Translations under genes and position numbers: made by a program | Assembly (NCBI RefSeq): GCF_009711165.2 | Contig: NZ_WMID02000016.1 | Location: 1-64,000, forward strand | Length of the DNA: 64,000 nucleotides | Source: Flavobacterium sp. MC2016-06 | GTDB taxonomy: Bacteria; Bacteroidota; Bacteroidia; Flavobacteriales; Flavobacteriaceae | Direction: 5' to 3' | In this document: positions 32,436-40,889 of the stretch, piece by piece | Numbering within the stretch: position 1 is the first letter of the stretch | How the letters are laid out: every line of letters starts with the position of its first letter | The notes under the pieces: model-generated | Seen by the model: only the letters and a program-made list of their open reading frames with translations | Database searches by the model: none | Told to the model about the DNA's origin: nothing

Positions 32436-32449
32436 GGGCAAAAAGGATT

Positions 32450-33310
32450 CTATTTTTTCAAATCTACTTCTTCTGTAACGCCATCTTTTGTTATAGTTAC
32501 AAGCGTATCGCAGTCACCGTTTCCGTAATCAATAACTGCCGAAACTTCATTTTTAGTTACAGATACAATACCTTTTGTTGCAAAAGGTTTTTTGCACAAA
32601 GCCTTAAACTCTAGCGGTGTTGTGATCTCGGCAGAGAAAGTATCTCCGTTAGGAAAAGTTGTTGTACCGCTTCCTGTCACTACAAAAACATTATCTTCCC
32701 AATTAAACCAAGTATCATAACCAGCTGTCATTTCTTTTATCAAAGTTCCTTTTCTAGTATATACACTTCCGTCGTCAAAAGTCACTTTCATGTCGATTGC
32801 AGCGGTAGAAACAGGATGTGCCGCAGCCAATAAATCGGTAGTTTTAATAGTTCTAACAATACTTTTACTTCCTTGAAGTTCTTTGCCATTATGATAGAAT
32901 CCCTCAAAAGTATAGCTAATGGTTTGTGTAGAAGCAGTAAAATCATTAGAAAAAGTAATAACCATTTTTCCTTTTACTGTATTTCCGTTCTCAAGAGTAC
33001 AGCCTTCTACGCCAAAATCAACAGTTCTTGTCCAAGTATTGTTGGTTAAAACCGTTGTGATAACCGCGCAGCTTGGTAAAAAATTTTTTACTATACCGCT
33101 GGGTTTTTTGTCAGTGTTCTGCTGTGCGTTAAATTGATCTTCAGCAATATTGGTGACATCTTCTATAGAAGCGTCGATTTTGGAGCTATTGATAATCTCC
33201 TCTTTTGAAATTGCTGCAGTTGATCCGTCATTTTTACTTTCATTAGAATTACAACCAATGAAAAGGAATAAAGCCAAGCAAGGCCCAATTAATAAAAATT
33301 TTGTTTTCAT
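32450..33310 (-). CDS. Lipoprotein of unknown function
   Basis: A 286-aa lipoprotein: MKTKFLLIGPCLALFLFIGC, lipidated Cys20, then a Ser/Asn-rich spacer. The mature body is beta-rich (KGKMVITFSNDF, ISYTFEGFYHNGKELQG, VTGSGTTTFPNGDTFSA), with repeated acidic Gly/Asn turns like a surface-exposed barrel or sandwich. Four Cys besides the lipobox (SCAVIT, EGCTLENG, ALCKKPF, GDCDTLV) could pair as disulfides. I cannot place it in a family. Repeats of the kind TxxxGxxxxGSKS suggest lineage-specific proteins of Flavobacteriia. Confidence 0.6.
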   Translation of the reverse strand: MKTKFLLIGPCLALFLFIGCNSNESKNDGSTAAISKEEIINSSKIDASIEDVTNIAEDQFNAQQNTDKKPSGIVKNFLPSCAVITTVLTNNTWTRTVDFGVEGCTLENGNTVKGKMVITFSNDFTASTQTISYTFEGFYHNGKELQGSKSIVRTIKTTDLLAAAHPVSTAAIDMKVTFDDGSVYTRKGTLIKEMTAGYDTWFNWEDNVFVVTGSGTTTFPNGDTFSAEITTPLEFKALCKKPFATKGIVSVTKNEVSAVIDYGNGDCDTLVTITKDGVTEEVDLKK

Positions 33311-33455
33311 AATAAATAGTTTAAAGTTTCACTTTGTGTTAATGAATTTAAATTAGATATTAGATTTAGATGTTTTTGGTGTGTTTTTAAAATCAGTATA
33401 GAAAAAATATTGTTATACTAACTTTAAATACACAACGTTTTTTTATTTAAAATAG

Positions 33456-33463
33456 TATATTTG
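33456..33463 (+). promoter_or_regulatory. Candidate -7 box for the polyprenyl synthase
   Basis: TATATTTG fits TAnnTTTG and ends 8 bases before the ATG at 33472, so the leader would be only a few bases. No TTG at -33. Confidence 0.4.
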
Positions 33464-33471
33464 GAATCGAA

Positions 33472-34449
33472 ATGAATATTACTTCTCAAATAAAACAGCC
33501 CATCTTTAACGAGATGGAACTTTTTGAAACAAAGTTCCATGAATCGATGACCTCAAAGGTCGCATTACTGAACCGCATTACGTATTATATCGTAAACAGG
33601 AAAGGGAAGCAAATGCGCCCAATGTTTGTTTTTCTAACTGCAAAAATGGTTTCTGGAGGTTTTGTAAACGAAAGAACCTATCGCGGAGCATCGGTAATTG
33701 AACTTATTCATACCGCAACTTTGGTACACGATGATGTGGTGGATGACAGTAATCGCCGACGTGGTTTTTTCTCAATCAATGCACTTTGGAAAAATAAAAT
33801 TGCCGTTTTAGTTGGAGATTATTTGCTTTCAAAAGGATTACTGCTTTCTATTGATAATGGAGATTTTGATTTACTTCGAATTATTTCTGTTGCCGTTCGC
33901 GAAATGAGCGAAGGGGAATTACTTCAAATAGAAAAAGCCCGCAGACTTGATATCACCGAAGATGTTTATTACGAAATTATCCGAAAGAAAACCGCGACAC
34001 TTATTGCGGCTTGTTGTGCACTTGGCGCAAAATCGGTAATAGAAGATGATGTTCAGGTAGAGCACATGCGCAAATTTGGAGAACTTATCGGAATGGCTTT
34101 TCAGATCAAAGACGACTTATTTGATTATAGCGAAGAAGCTATCGGAAAACCAACGGGAATTGATATTAAAGAACAAAAAATGACTTTGCCTTTAATTCAT
34201 GTTTTAAATACGTGTACACCACAGGAAAAAAAGTGGCTGATAAACTCCATCAAAAACCACAACAAAGACAAAAAACGCGTAAAAGAAGTAATTGCTTTTG
34301 TAAAAGATAATAATGGTTTGACTTACGCCGAAAACAAAATGGTCGAATTCCAGCAGGAAGCACTTTCGTTACTTGAAAATTTCTCCGATTCAGAATTTAA
34401 AGATGCTTTGATTTTAATGGTGAATTATGTTATTGAGAGGAAAAAATAA
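33472..34449 (+). CDS. Polyprenyl diphosphate synthase
   Basis: A trans-isoprenyl diphosphate synthase of 325 aa that lengthens FPP to a long polyprenyl chain for the quinone side chain (menaquinone in these organisms). The first Asp-rich motif is VHDDVVDDSNRRRG, the second IKDDLFDY (DDxxD). KGKQMRP and FQIKD surround them. The wording (EMSEGELLQ, KTATLIAACCALG) fits an octaprenyl/heptaprenyl enzyme of the IspB type rather than FPP synthase. It has its own promoter box with a nearly leaderless geometry and no co-directional partner; the GNAT gene downstream is convergent. Confidence 0.88.
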   Translation: MNITSQIKQPIFNEMELFETKFHESMTSKVALLNRITYYIVNRKGKQMRPMFVFLTAKMVSGGFVNERTYRGASVIELIHTATLVHDDVVDDSNRRRGFFSINALWKNKIAVLVGDYLLSKGLLLSIDNGDFDLLRIISVAVREMSEGELLQIEKARRLDITEDVYYEIIRKKTATLIAACCALGAKSVIEDDVQVEHMRKFGELIGMAFQIKDDLFDYSEEAIGKPTGIDIKEQKMTLPLIHVLNTCTPQEKKWLINSIKNHNKDKKRVKEVIAFVKDNNGLTYAENKMVEFQQEALSLLENFSDSEFKDALILMVNYVIERKK

Positions 34450-34501
34450 TTAGAAAATTCAGAAAATTTGTCAATTAGATAATTGGTTTTCCGAATTGAT
34501 A

Positions 34502-35023
34502 CTATTTCAATACGAGTTTCATCATCAAATCAGTCTGCACATCATTACCTAATTTAAAAATGTGTTTGTCAAATTCTACAAAACCATTTTTCTTGTAGAA
34601 ACTAAGTGCTCTAAAATTTTCTTCCCAAACACCTAACCAAACATATTCAACCTCTTTTTGTTTTGCAATCTGTATCGCTTTTTCGTAAAGAATTTGTCCT
34701 ACACTTTGTCCATGATATTCTTTTGCGACATAAATACGCTCTATTTCAAGTGCTTTATTGTCTTTTAATTCCGTTTGAGATGCTCCAAAGTTTAGTTTTA
34801 AATAGCCAATTACAGTAGTATCAAGTATGGCAAAATAAAATTCAGAGTCTTTGTTGTTAATCTCAGCAGTAAGTTTTTCTACAGAAAAATTCTCGTCTAA
34901 ATATTTATTCATGTCTTCTTCTGAATTCTCTTCTGAGAAAGTTTCAGAAAAAGTCTGTCTTCCAATTTTCTGTAATTGGTTAATATCATTTAGACTTACT
35001 TTTTGAAGGGTAATATTTTTCAT
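34502..35023 (-). CDS. GNAT family N-acetyltransferase
   Basis: Acetyl-CoA-dependent transferase of 173 aa. The core fold is recognisable: DTTVIGYLKLNFGAS (beta4), KALEIERIYVAKEYHGQSVGQILYEKAI (motif A with the CoA-binding loop HGQSVGQ), VEYVWLGVWEENFRALSFYKKNGF (motif B). The substrate is unknown; the sequence resembles peptide or polyamine acetyltransferases with YLKxN-like substrate loops only loosely. It is a single minus-strand gene before the membrane protein at 35159. Confidence 0.82.
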   Translation of the reverse strand: MKNITLQKVSLNDINQLQKIGRQTFSETFSEENSEEDMNKYLDENFSVEKLTAEINNKDSEFYFAILDTTVIGYLKLNFGASQTELKDNKALEIERIYVAKEYHGQSVGQILYEKAIQIAKQKEVEYVWLGVWEENFRALSFYKKNGFVEFDKHIFKLGNDVQTDLMMKLVLK

Positions 35024-35106
35024 TTTATTTTAGTATAATCGGTTTGCATCATCATCTTTTTCTCAACTATTTATTGAGTTGCTATCTCTAGATTATTTTG
35101 TTTAAA

Positions 35107-35142
35107 AATAAACCTCTTTTAAAATAGTAAAAGAGGTTTATT
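35107..35142 (-). terminator. Terminator of the two-helix membrane protein gene
   Basis: A 15-bp perfect stem (AATAAACCTCTTTTA and its complement) with a 6-base loop and a T-rich tail on the minus strand. It lies 17 bases after the 35159 stop. Confidence 0.85.
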
Positions 35143-35158
35143 ATATATTTAGAAAAAC

Positions 35159-35671
35159 TTATTCTGCAGCTTCAACTTTAGTCTCAGTCTCTTCTTTTTT
35201 CTTAAATTCGTCAATAAGACCAATAAGCATTATTATACCTAATATACCCCATCCAATTGCCCAATATAAACTACTGTTAGAAGAATTTTTTTCTTTTTCT
35301 TTCTCTAATTCCGATTTAGGATTTTGCACATTAAAGTTAGGATCACTTTTTAAATAATAAACCTTTAATAAATTTGATTTTGGTAAATCAGTATTAAAAG
35401 TATGTTCTCCTTCGTACTTATTTCCATCTATTTCAAAATGATATCTAAACTCATAAGATTTCATTGGTAAGCCGGCAATTTTAATTGTAGTTTGTTTATA
35501 GTCCGGATATAATTCTGCTTCAACAACAGAATCGTCAAAAAGCATTTTTTCATAATTAGAAATTGCTTTGTTGTCGCCTCCTTTAACATACTCAGAAGTA
35601 CATTGTTTGCAGCAGAAGAAAGCGATAAGCACAAGTACAATTCCAAAGATTTTGTCTTTTAGGTTTTTCAT
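35159..35671 (-). CDS. Putative two-helix membrane protein, hypothetical
   Basis: A 170-aa protein with an N-terminal helix (IFGIVLVLIAFFCCKQC), a central soluble domain of about 90 residues and a C-terminal helix (LYWAIGWGILGIIMLIGLI) followed by an acidic tail. The central region (YEFRYHFEIDGNKYEGEHTF, KVYYLKSDPNFN) resembles DUF3592-like proteins of uncertain function. The first segment could also be a lipoprotein signal (ACC near residue 20), but CC-K is not a typical lipobox. Its function is unknown. Confidence 0.6.
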   Translation of the reverse strand: MKNLKDKIFGIVLVLIAFFCCKQCTSEYVKGGDNKAISNYEKMLFDDSVVEAELYPDYKQTTIKIAGLPMKSYEFRYHFEIDGNKYEGEHTFNTDLPKSNLLKVYYLKSDPNFNVQNPKSELEKEKEKNSSNSSLYWAIGWGILGIIMLIGLIDEFKKKEETETKVEAAE

Positions 35672-36062
35672 TTTTTAAAATTAAGATTAGTTTTTGGGTA
35701 TAAATTCAGAAAGTAAATATAAAATTTTTAAGATATAATTAAGATTTTTTTAGTAAAAAAAGTTCGCGTAAAAAAGAGCATTAAAAAAAAGCCATCTCAG
35801 ATTTAGAAGGGTTTAGCAGAGTATTTTTTTAGAATGTGAGCCAAAGTTTACTTAAGTTTACATCTTGTAAATAAAAAAAGTTTTATTTTTTTTTAATTCC
35901 ATTTTTGCATTCATTTCGTTGTAAATAAGTGTTTTAAGTTTATAATTTGGAATTTAAAAAATTGGAGTTTAATTTTTTTTCACCTTCATGCAACCATTTT
36001 AAAACTTCACTCGTCTATGCTAATAGAAGACTATACCAAAACCAAAATTTGAAAGCTTATTA
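35672..36062. other. 391-base spacer before the sigma factor operon
   Basis: AT-rich leader with no convincing frame on either strand. It must hold the promoters of the flanking genes, but no TTG/TAnnTTTG pair at good spacing is obvious. An ECF gene is often autoregulated from such a region, so a -35 element recognised by its own sigma factor may lie here. Confidence 0.4.
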
Positions 36063-36623
36063 ATGAAAATTATTCAGTTACATCAAGAAGAAACCAAAAT
36101 CATAAAGCTGGCTGTCGAAAATAATCGACAAGCACAACAGCAGATTTATAGTAAGTTTTCTTCAAAAATGCTGAGTGTCTGCAGACAATATATAAAAGAC
36201 ATACAATTGGCAGAAGATGTAATGATTACCGCTTTTATGAAAGTGTTTAGCAACTTAAATAAGTTTGAACACAAAGGAAGTTTTGAAGGCTGGATTCGCC
36301 GTATTATGGTCAACGAATGCATTTCATATTTAAGAGTTCAGAAAAAAGTAAAATTTGTTGAAGATGAGATTTATGTTGAAGAAAGTTTTAATGCAACAGA
36401 CAGTCAGTTTTCAATAGATCAGATTCAGTTTTTGATAGACGCTCTGCCAGACGGCTACAAAATGGTTTTCAATTTATATGCTATAGAAGGATACAAACAC
36501 AATGAAATTGCGAAGATGTTAGGAATTAATGAAGGAACATCAAAATCGCAGTTATCGCACGCTAGAAAAATGCTGCAAACACAAATTACGATTTTAAAAA
36601 AACAAGATAATGGAACCGAATAA
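36063..36623 (+). CDS. RNA polymerase ECF-type sigma factor
   Basis: A 186-aa sigma-70-family factor with region 2 (KMLSVCRQYIKDIQLAEDVMITAFMKVFSNLNKFEHKGSFEGWIRRI, read in parts: LAEDVMITAFMKVF and GSFEGWIRRIMVNE) and region 4 (DALPDGYKMVFNLYAIEGYKHNEIAKMLGI, INEGTSKSQLSHARKML) as the -35-binding helix-turn-helix. No region 3 is present, so it is ECF class. The overlap of 14 bases with the next gene, which begins with a soluble segment then a helix, suggests it is controlled by an anti-sigma factor. The target genes are unknown; the barrel protein downstream is a candidate. Confidence 0.9.
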   Translation: MKIIQLHQEETKIIKLAVENNRQAQQQIYSKFSSKMLSVCRQYIKDIQLAEDVMITAFMKVFSNLNKFEHKGSFEGWIRRIMVNECISYLRVQKKVKFVEDEIYVEESFNATDSQFSIDQIQFLIDALPDGYKMVFNLYAIEGYKHNEIAKMLGINEGTSKSQLSHARKMLQTQITILKKQDNGTE

Positions 36624-37356
36624 TTTTGAAAAGGATTTCCGTGAAAAACTAAATCAGCGTGAGATTGAACCAAGTGATAAAGCTTGGGACAGACTAGACG
36701 CAATGCTGAGTGTTGCCGAAAATAAGAAATCAACAGTTCGACTTGGCTCACTGCAAGCTTCGAAAAAGAGATGGATGTATGTCGCAGCTAGTATTGTCGG
36801 GTTTTTATTAGTTGGAACTTTCTTTTTTAACCAGAAGAAAAACACGATAGAAACGCCTAAAAATAATGTTGCTGTAGAAGAAAACATTCAAAAAGGTACA
36901 ACAAAAAAACAAAATCTATTAAAAGTAGATTCAATTGAAAACCAAGTTGTGGTTTCTGAAAAAGAAGCAATTCAGAACTCAGAAAATTCAATAGCAGCAG
37001 AAAAAAAATCTAATCCAAACCAAAATAAAAATATTAAAAATGAAGTAAAACAAATCGCGGAGTCTTCAATCATCAATCAGAAAAATCAACAATCACAAAC
37101 AGTTATCAATCAAACTGCAGTGCCGGAAACGTCTAAAAATGAAGTAACAGATCAACTCTTAAATGTGGCAGAGAAAAATGTTGTTGCAGAAAATCTGGCT
37201 AAACCAAAATCTAAAGTAAAAATCAATGCCAATGATTTATTAAATCAAGTCGATGGTGAATTGGAACTTTCCTTTAGAGAAAAAGTAATTACCAAAGTCA
37301 ACAAAAACTACCAAACCGTAAAAGTAGCTTTGGCGAATAGAAATCAACAAGAATAA
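36610..37356 (+). CDS. Putative anti-sigma factor, single-span membrane protein
   Basis: A 248-aa protein overlapping the sigma gene by 14 bases. Residues ~1-52 are soluble (EPNNFEKDFREKLNQREIEP), then one membrane helix (WMYVAASIVGFLLVGTFFF, ~55-73), then a Lys/Asn/Gln-rich periplasmic domain of low complexity. This matches the layout of anti-sigma proteins: cytoplasmic sigma-binding part, one helix, periplasmic sensor. No HXXXCXXC zinc motif is visible, so it is not a ZAS type. The assignment rests on context more than on sequence. Confidence 0.6.
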   Translation: MEPNNFEKDFREKLNQREIEPSDKAWDRLDAMLSVAENKKSTVRLGSLQASKKRWMYVAASIVGFLLVGTFFFNQKKNTIETPKNNVAVEENIQKGTTKKQNLLKVDSIENQVVVSEKEAIQNSENSIAAEKKSNPNQNKNIKNEVKQIAESSIINQKNQQSQTVINQTAVPETSKNEVTDQLLNVAEKNVVAENLAKPKSKVKINANDLLNQVDGELELSFREKVITKVNKNYQTVKVALANRNQQE

Positions 37357-37375
37357 AATATTTAGCTGTGTTTTT

Positions 37376-37496
37376 AACACATAGAAAGATAGCTTTTATA
37401 ATCTAAAAAAGGCATTTTACTTTATTTGAAAGCACAGAGCTATGTGAACCAATGTATTGGGTAAAATCCTCTTTTTATTCTATGATTCTATGTGTT
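37376..37496. repeat. ACACATAGAA inverted repeat
   Basis: Perfect 11-bp arms AACACATAGAA (37376-37386) and TTCTATGTGTT (37486-37496), 99 bases apart. In between lies AGCACAGAGCTATGTGAACC, which has the same flavour as other CACAGAG/TGTG repeats of the window. Noncoding; it separates the putative anti-sigma gene from the barrel protein. Confidence 0.65.
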
Positions 37497-37574
37497 TAAT
37501 TTTAATTGTGTTCAATCAACATAAATAAGAATAGTATCAATCAAAAATCATCAATCAATTTAAAAAAATCAATC

Positions 37575-38606
37575 ATGAAAAATTGTATCATTTACCTTTT
37601 TGTTTTAGTTTTCTCATTTGTCACCAAAGTAATGGGACAGGAAACATTTGAATCTAAAGCAAAACAAATTGCCAATAAAATAGAGAAAGTTACCAAAGAA
37701 GAAAAAGCAGCTTTAAAAGAAGAAGTAGAAGCCGTAAATGTTCAATTATCTGCAGGAACAATAACGCAGGAACAAGCCGATAAACGCAAAAAAGAATTGG
37801 CAGAAGCAAGAGCAGTTATTATCGAAGAAAAAGTGACTTTGGCTCAAAACGAATTGAATGATTTAGTACAGCAAAAAGTAGACGGTAAAATCAAAGAACA
37901 AGATTCGAGCCGTACGTATACCATTCGCTGGAACAGAAAAAATTGTGACAAAGATTCTATTCGCGGTGAGAGAAGAACGACTTCGCAATTTGTATTTGCA
38001 TTGGGTTTAAACAATATGATGGTCGACGGAAAACTTCAAGACTCCAATTATGGTTTTATAGGTTCGCATTTTTACGAATGGGGTTTTACCTATAATTCAA
38101 GATTAATGAAAAATGACAATCTGTTACACGCTAAATACGGACTTTCGTTAATGTACAATAATATTCGCCCGACAGACAATCGCACTTTTGTGGTAAATGG
38201 AAACCAAACAAATTTAGAAACAAGTCCTATAAATCTAGACGAATCTCGTTTTAGAAATGTATATATAGCCGTGCCGGTGCACTTAGAATTTGATTTTTCT
38301 AAACCAACAGTAAAAGACGGAAAAACATATTTTAAAACACATCAAAGTTTTCGTTTTGGAATTGGAGGTTACGCAGGAATCAACGTAAAATCTAAACAGA
38401 TTATAAAATACGATCAAGACGATTTAAAATATAAAACGACCATAAAAGGCGATTATAATGTAAATAATTTTGTTTATGGATTAAGTTCTTATATAGGCTA
38501 CAAAGAAATGAGTTTGTATTTAAAATATGATTTGAATCCTTTGTTTCAGGATAATTTAATTAAAGAGAATAATATTTCATTAGGATTACGTTTTGATTTC
38601 AATTAA
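37575..38606 (+). CDS. Outer-membrane beta-barrel-like protein with an N-terminal coiled coil
   Basis: From the ATG at 37575 a signal peptide is visible (MKNCIIYLFVLVFSFVTKV ending ...MGQ). Residues ~25-115 are a charged helical segment rich in K, E and A (FESKAKQIANKIEKVTKEEKA), probably a coiled coil. The rest is beta-rich and ends in the aromatic strand typical of barrels (LGLRFDFN). Lengths of barrel strands suggest 8-10 strands. The trio sigma factor, putative anti-sigma factor, barrel protein suggests envelope-stress sensing. A frame extends up to 37506, but it would put 23 residues before the signal. Function unknown. Confidence 0.65.
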   Translation: MKNCIIYLFVLVFSFVTKVMGQETFESKAKQIANKIEKVTKEEKAALKEEVEAVNVQLSAGTITQEQADKRKKELAEARAVIIEEKVTLAQNELNDLVQQKVDGKIKEQDSSRTYTIRWNRKNCDKDSIRGERRTTSQFVFALGLNNMMVDGKLQDSNYGFIGSHFYEWGFTYNSRLMKNDNLLHAKYGLSLMYNNIRPTDNRTFVVNGNQTNLETSPINLDESRFRNVYIAVPVHLEFDFSKPTVKDGKTYFKTHQSFRFGIGGYAGINVKSKQIIKYDQDDLKYKTTIKGDYNVNNFVYGLSSYIGYKEMSLYLKYDLNPLFQDNLIKENNISLGLRFDFN

Positions 38607-38630
38607 GATTACAGTTAATTAAGTTTGTAG

Positions 38631-38660
38631 AAAAAGTGCTTCGAGAGAAGCACTTTTTTT
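38631..38660 (+). terminator. Terminator after the barrel protein
   Basis: A 12-bp stem AAAAAGTGCTTC / GAAGCACTTTTT with a GAGA loop and a T-run, 24 bases after the stop. Confidence 0.9.
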
Positions 38661-38721
38661 GCTAAAAACCGATTGTTTTGTGTACTTTTACAGACTCCAA
38701 AATTTTAAAATATTTTACGTT

Positions 38722-40788
38722 TTGATTTCACAAAATACAATAGATACTGTTTTTGAAACCGCTCGAGTAGAGGAGGTTATTGGTGATTTTGTTAATTTAA
38801 AGCGTGCCGGAAGTAATTTCAAAGGACTAAGTCCATTCTCAGACGAACGATCTCCGTCGTTCATGGTTTCGCCTGTAAAACAGATCTGGAAAGATTTTAG
38901 TACCGGAAAAGGCGGTAACTCGGTCAAGTTTTTGATGGAACATTCACAATTTACCTATCCAGAAGCTATTCGATATTTAGCCAGAAAATACAATATCGAA
39001 ATTGAAGAAACCGAGCAGACAGACGAAGAAAAAGCCATAACAGACGTGCGCGAGAGTATGTATTTGGTTTCTGAGTTTGCATCGAAGTATTTTCAAGATG
39101 TACTTTTAAATCATGAAGAAGGAAAAGCAATTGGTTTATCTTATTTTAAAGAAAGAGGTTTTACCAATGAAACCATCAAAAAATTTGCTTTAGGATATTC
39201 GCCAGAAACTTGGGATGCTTTTACCAAAGAAGCATTAGGAAAAGGATATAAATTAGAATATCTAGAAAGTACAGGTTTAACCATTGCTAGAGAAGATCGT
39301 CCGTTTGACAGATTCAAAGGACGTGTAATGTTTCCGATACAAAGTATGTCGGGACGAGTTTTAGGTTTTGGTGGACGTATTTTAACTAACGATAAAAAAG
39401 CAGCCAAATATTTAAATTCACCAGAAAGTGATATTTACCATAAAAGTAAAGTGCTTTACGGAATTTTTCAGGCAAAACAAGCTATTGCCAAACAAAACAA
39501 TTGTTATTTAGTTGAAGGTTATACTGATGTTATTCAGTTTAACCAAGCCGGAATTGAGAATGTTGTGGCTTCTTCTGGAACGGCTTTAACGCCAGATCAG
39601 ATTCGATTAATCAATCGTTTAACGAGAAATATTACTGTTCTTTTTGATGGTGACGCTGCGGGATTACGTGCGTCTATTAGAGGAATCGATTTGATTCTTG
39701 AAGAAGGAATGAATGTAAGAGTCTGCTCTTTTCCTGATGGAGAAGATCCAGATAGTTTTGCTAGAAAAAACACGCACGATGAGTTAGTAGCGTATTTAGA
39801 GGAAAATAGTAAAGACTTTATACAGTTTAAAGCTTCTATTTTGATGGGCGATGCTAAAAACGATCCTATCAAAAAAGCCGATTTAATTCGTGATATGGTC
39901 AGTAGTATTTCTAAAATTCCAGATCGTATTCAACGTGAAATTTACATTCAAGAATGTGCTCGAATAATGGATATTTCGGAGCAGGTTTTGGTAAGTACTT
40001 TGGCACAGTTGATTCAAAAAGATCTTGCAGAAACAAATAAAAAGCAAAAGCAGGAACAAAAACCTTTTGAAGTTCATAGAAATCAAAATCCAAAAAATGC
40101 AGGTTATTCTGGAGGAGATCCAGATGATCCAAGAACAGGACCGCCGGACGATTATCCTGGAGAGCCGGGATATTTTGGAGAGCCAGTTGAAAAAGTGGAT
40201 ATTTTGTTTGGCTTTGAACGAAAAATTATTGAAATCTTACTGCTTTACGGAAGCGTACAAGAAAATTTTGAAGACGTTTTTCTAAAGACTGATGAAGAAG
40301 GCGTTGTGAAAGAAGTTTCAGAAAAAAGACAATATAAAGTGTATGAGAGAGTGTATCTAAGTCTGCAAGAAGATGAGGTAGAACTTTCTAATCCGCTGTT
40401 TCAAGATATTTTTACCAATATAATGAATTTCTACAATCAGAACGAAACGTTTAGTCTAGACAAATATTTGATGCATTTACAGCCCGAATTTGCGCAGGAA
40501 GTCACCAATATTTTGATGGAAGACGAAAATGTTACGATTCACAATTGGGAAGGCCAGAATATTTTTCCGAAACATAAAACAGAAACTATTGAGCAGAATG
40601 TATCTGATACTATTTTTTCGATGCGTTGGTTCTTGGTTTCAAAAATAATTTCAGATTTAAAGAATTCACTTCTTACAGATCCACAAGATGACAATTCAGA
40701 GCTTTTGTCTATGGTTATGGATTATTCTAAATTATTGAACAATTTCTCCAGAAAATTAGGTAGAGTAGTGGTTCCGTACCACTCATAA
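38722..40788 (+). CDS. dnaG: DNA primase with degenerate zinc-binding domain
   Basis: Makes the RNA primers for the lagging strand. From the TTG at 38722 (LISQNTIDTVFETARVEEV) the N-terminus matches the family; the open frame begins earlier at 38659 but would read through promoter-like sequence (TACTTTTA near 38685). The TOPRIM core is intact: YLVEGYTDVIQF (Glu), VLFDGDAAG (DxD). In the zinc domain all four metal ligands are replaced: Ser37, Ser40, Asp58 and Thr61 (GLSPFSDERSPSF; WKDFSTGKGG) where C..H..C..C normally stand. I believe other Flavobacteriia share this. The C-terminal third is the DnaB-binding domain. Confidence 0.93.
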   Translation: MISQNTIDTVFETARVEEVIGDFVNLKRAGSNFKGLSPFSDERSPSFMVSPVKQIWKDFSTGKGGNSVKFLMEHSQFTYPEAIRYLARKYNIEIEETEQTDEEKAITDVRESMYLVSEFASKYFQDVLLNHEEGKAIGLSYFKERGFTNETIKKFALGYSPETWDAFTKEALGKGYKLEYLESTGLTIAREDRPFDRFKGRVMFPIQSMSGRVLGFGGRILTNDKKAAKYLNSPESDIYHKSKVLYGIFQAKQAIAKQNNCYLVEGYTDVIQFNQAGIENVVASSGTALTPDQIRLINRLTRNITVLFDGDAAGLRASIRGIDLILEEGMNVRVCSFPDGEDPDSFARKNTHDELVAYLEENSKDFIQFKASILMGDAKNDPIKKADLIRDMVSSISKIPDRIQREIYIQECARIMDISEQVLVSTLAQLIQKDLAETNKKQKQEQKPFEVHRNQNPKNAGYSGGDPDDPRTGPPDDYPGEPGYFGEPVEKVDILFGFERKIIEILLLYGSVQENFEDVFLKTDEEGVVKEVSEKRQYKVYERVYLSLQEDEVELSNPLFQDIFTNIMNFYNQNETFSLDKYLMHLQPEFAQEVTNILMEDENVTIHNWEGQNIFPKHKTETIEQNVSDTIFSMRWFLVSKIISDLKNSLLTDPQDDNSELLSMVMDYSKLLNNFSRKLGRVVVPYHS

Positions 40789-40794
40789 ATGACA

Positions 40795-40834
40795 AAGCTC
40801 TATAAATCTGGTGGAAACAGACTTTATAGAGCTT
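40795..40834 (+). terminator. Hairpin after dnaG
   Basis: A 12-bp stem AAGCTCTATAAA / TTTATAGAGCTT with a small inner TCTG/CAGA stem. There is no immediate T-run, so as a terminator it is weak. Confidence 0.5.
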
Positions 40835-40889
40835 AGTTAATAGAGTGTTTTTTCGAGTTCTTAAATTTCTTTAAGAGTGTCGATGTGGC

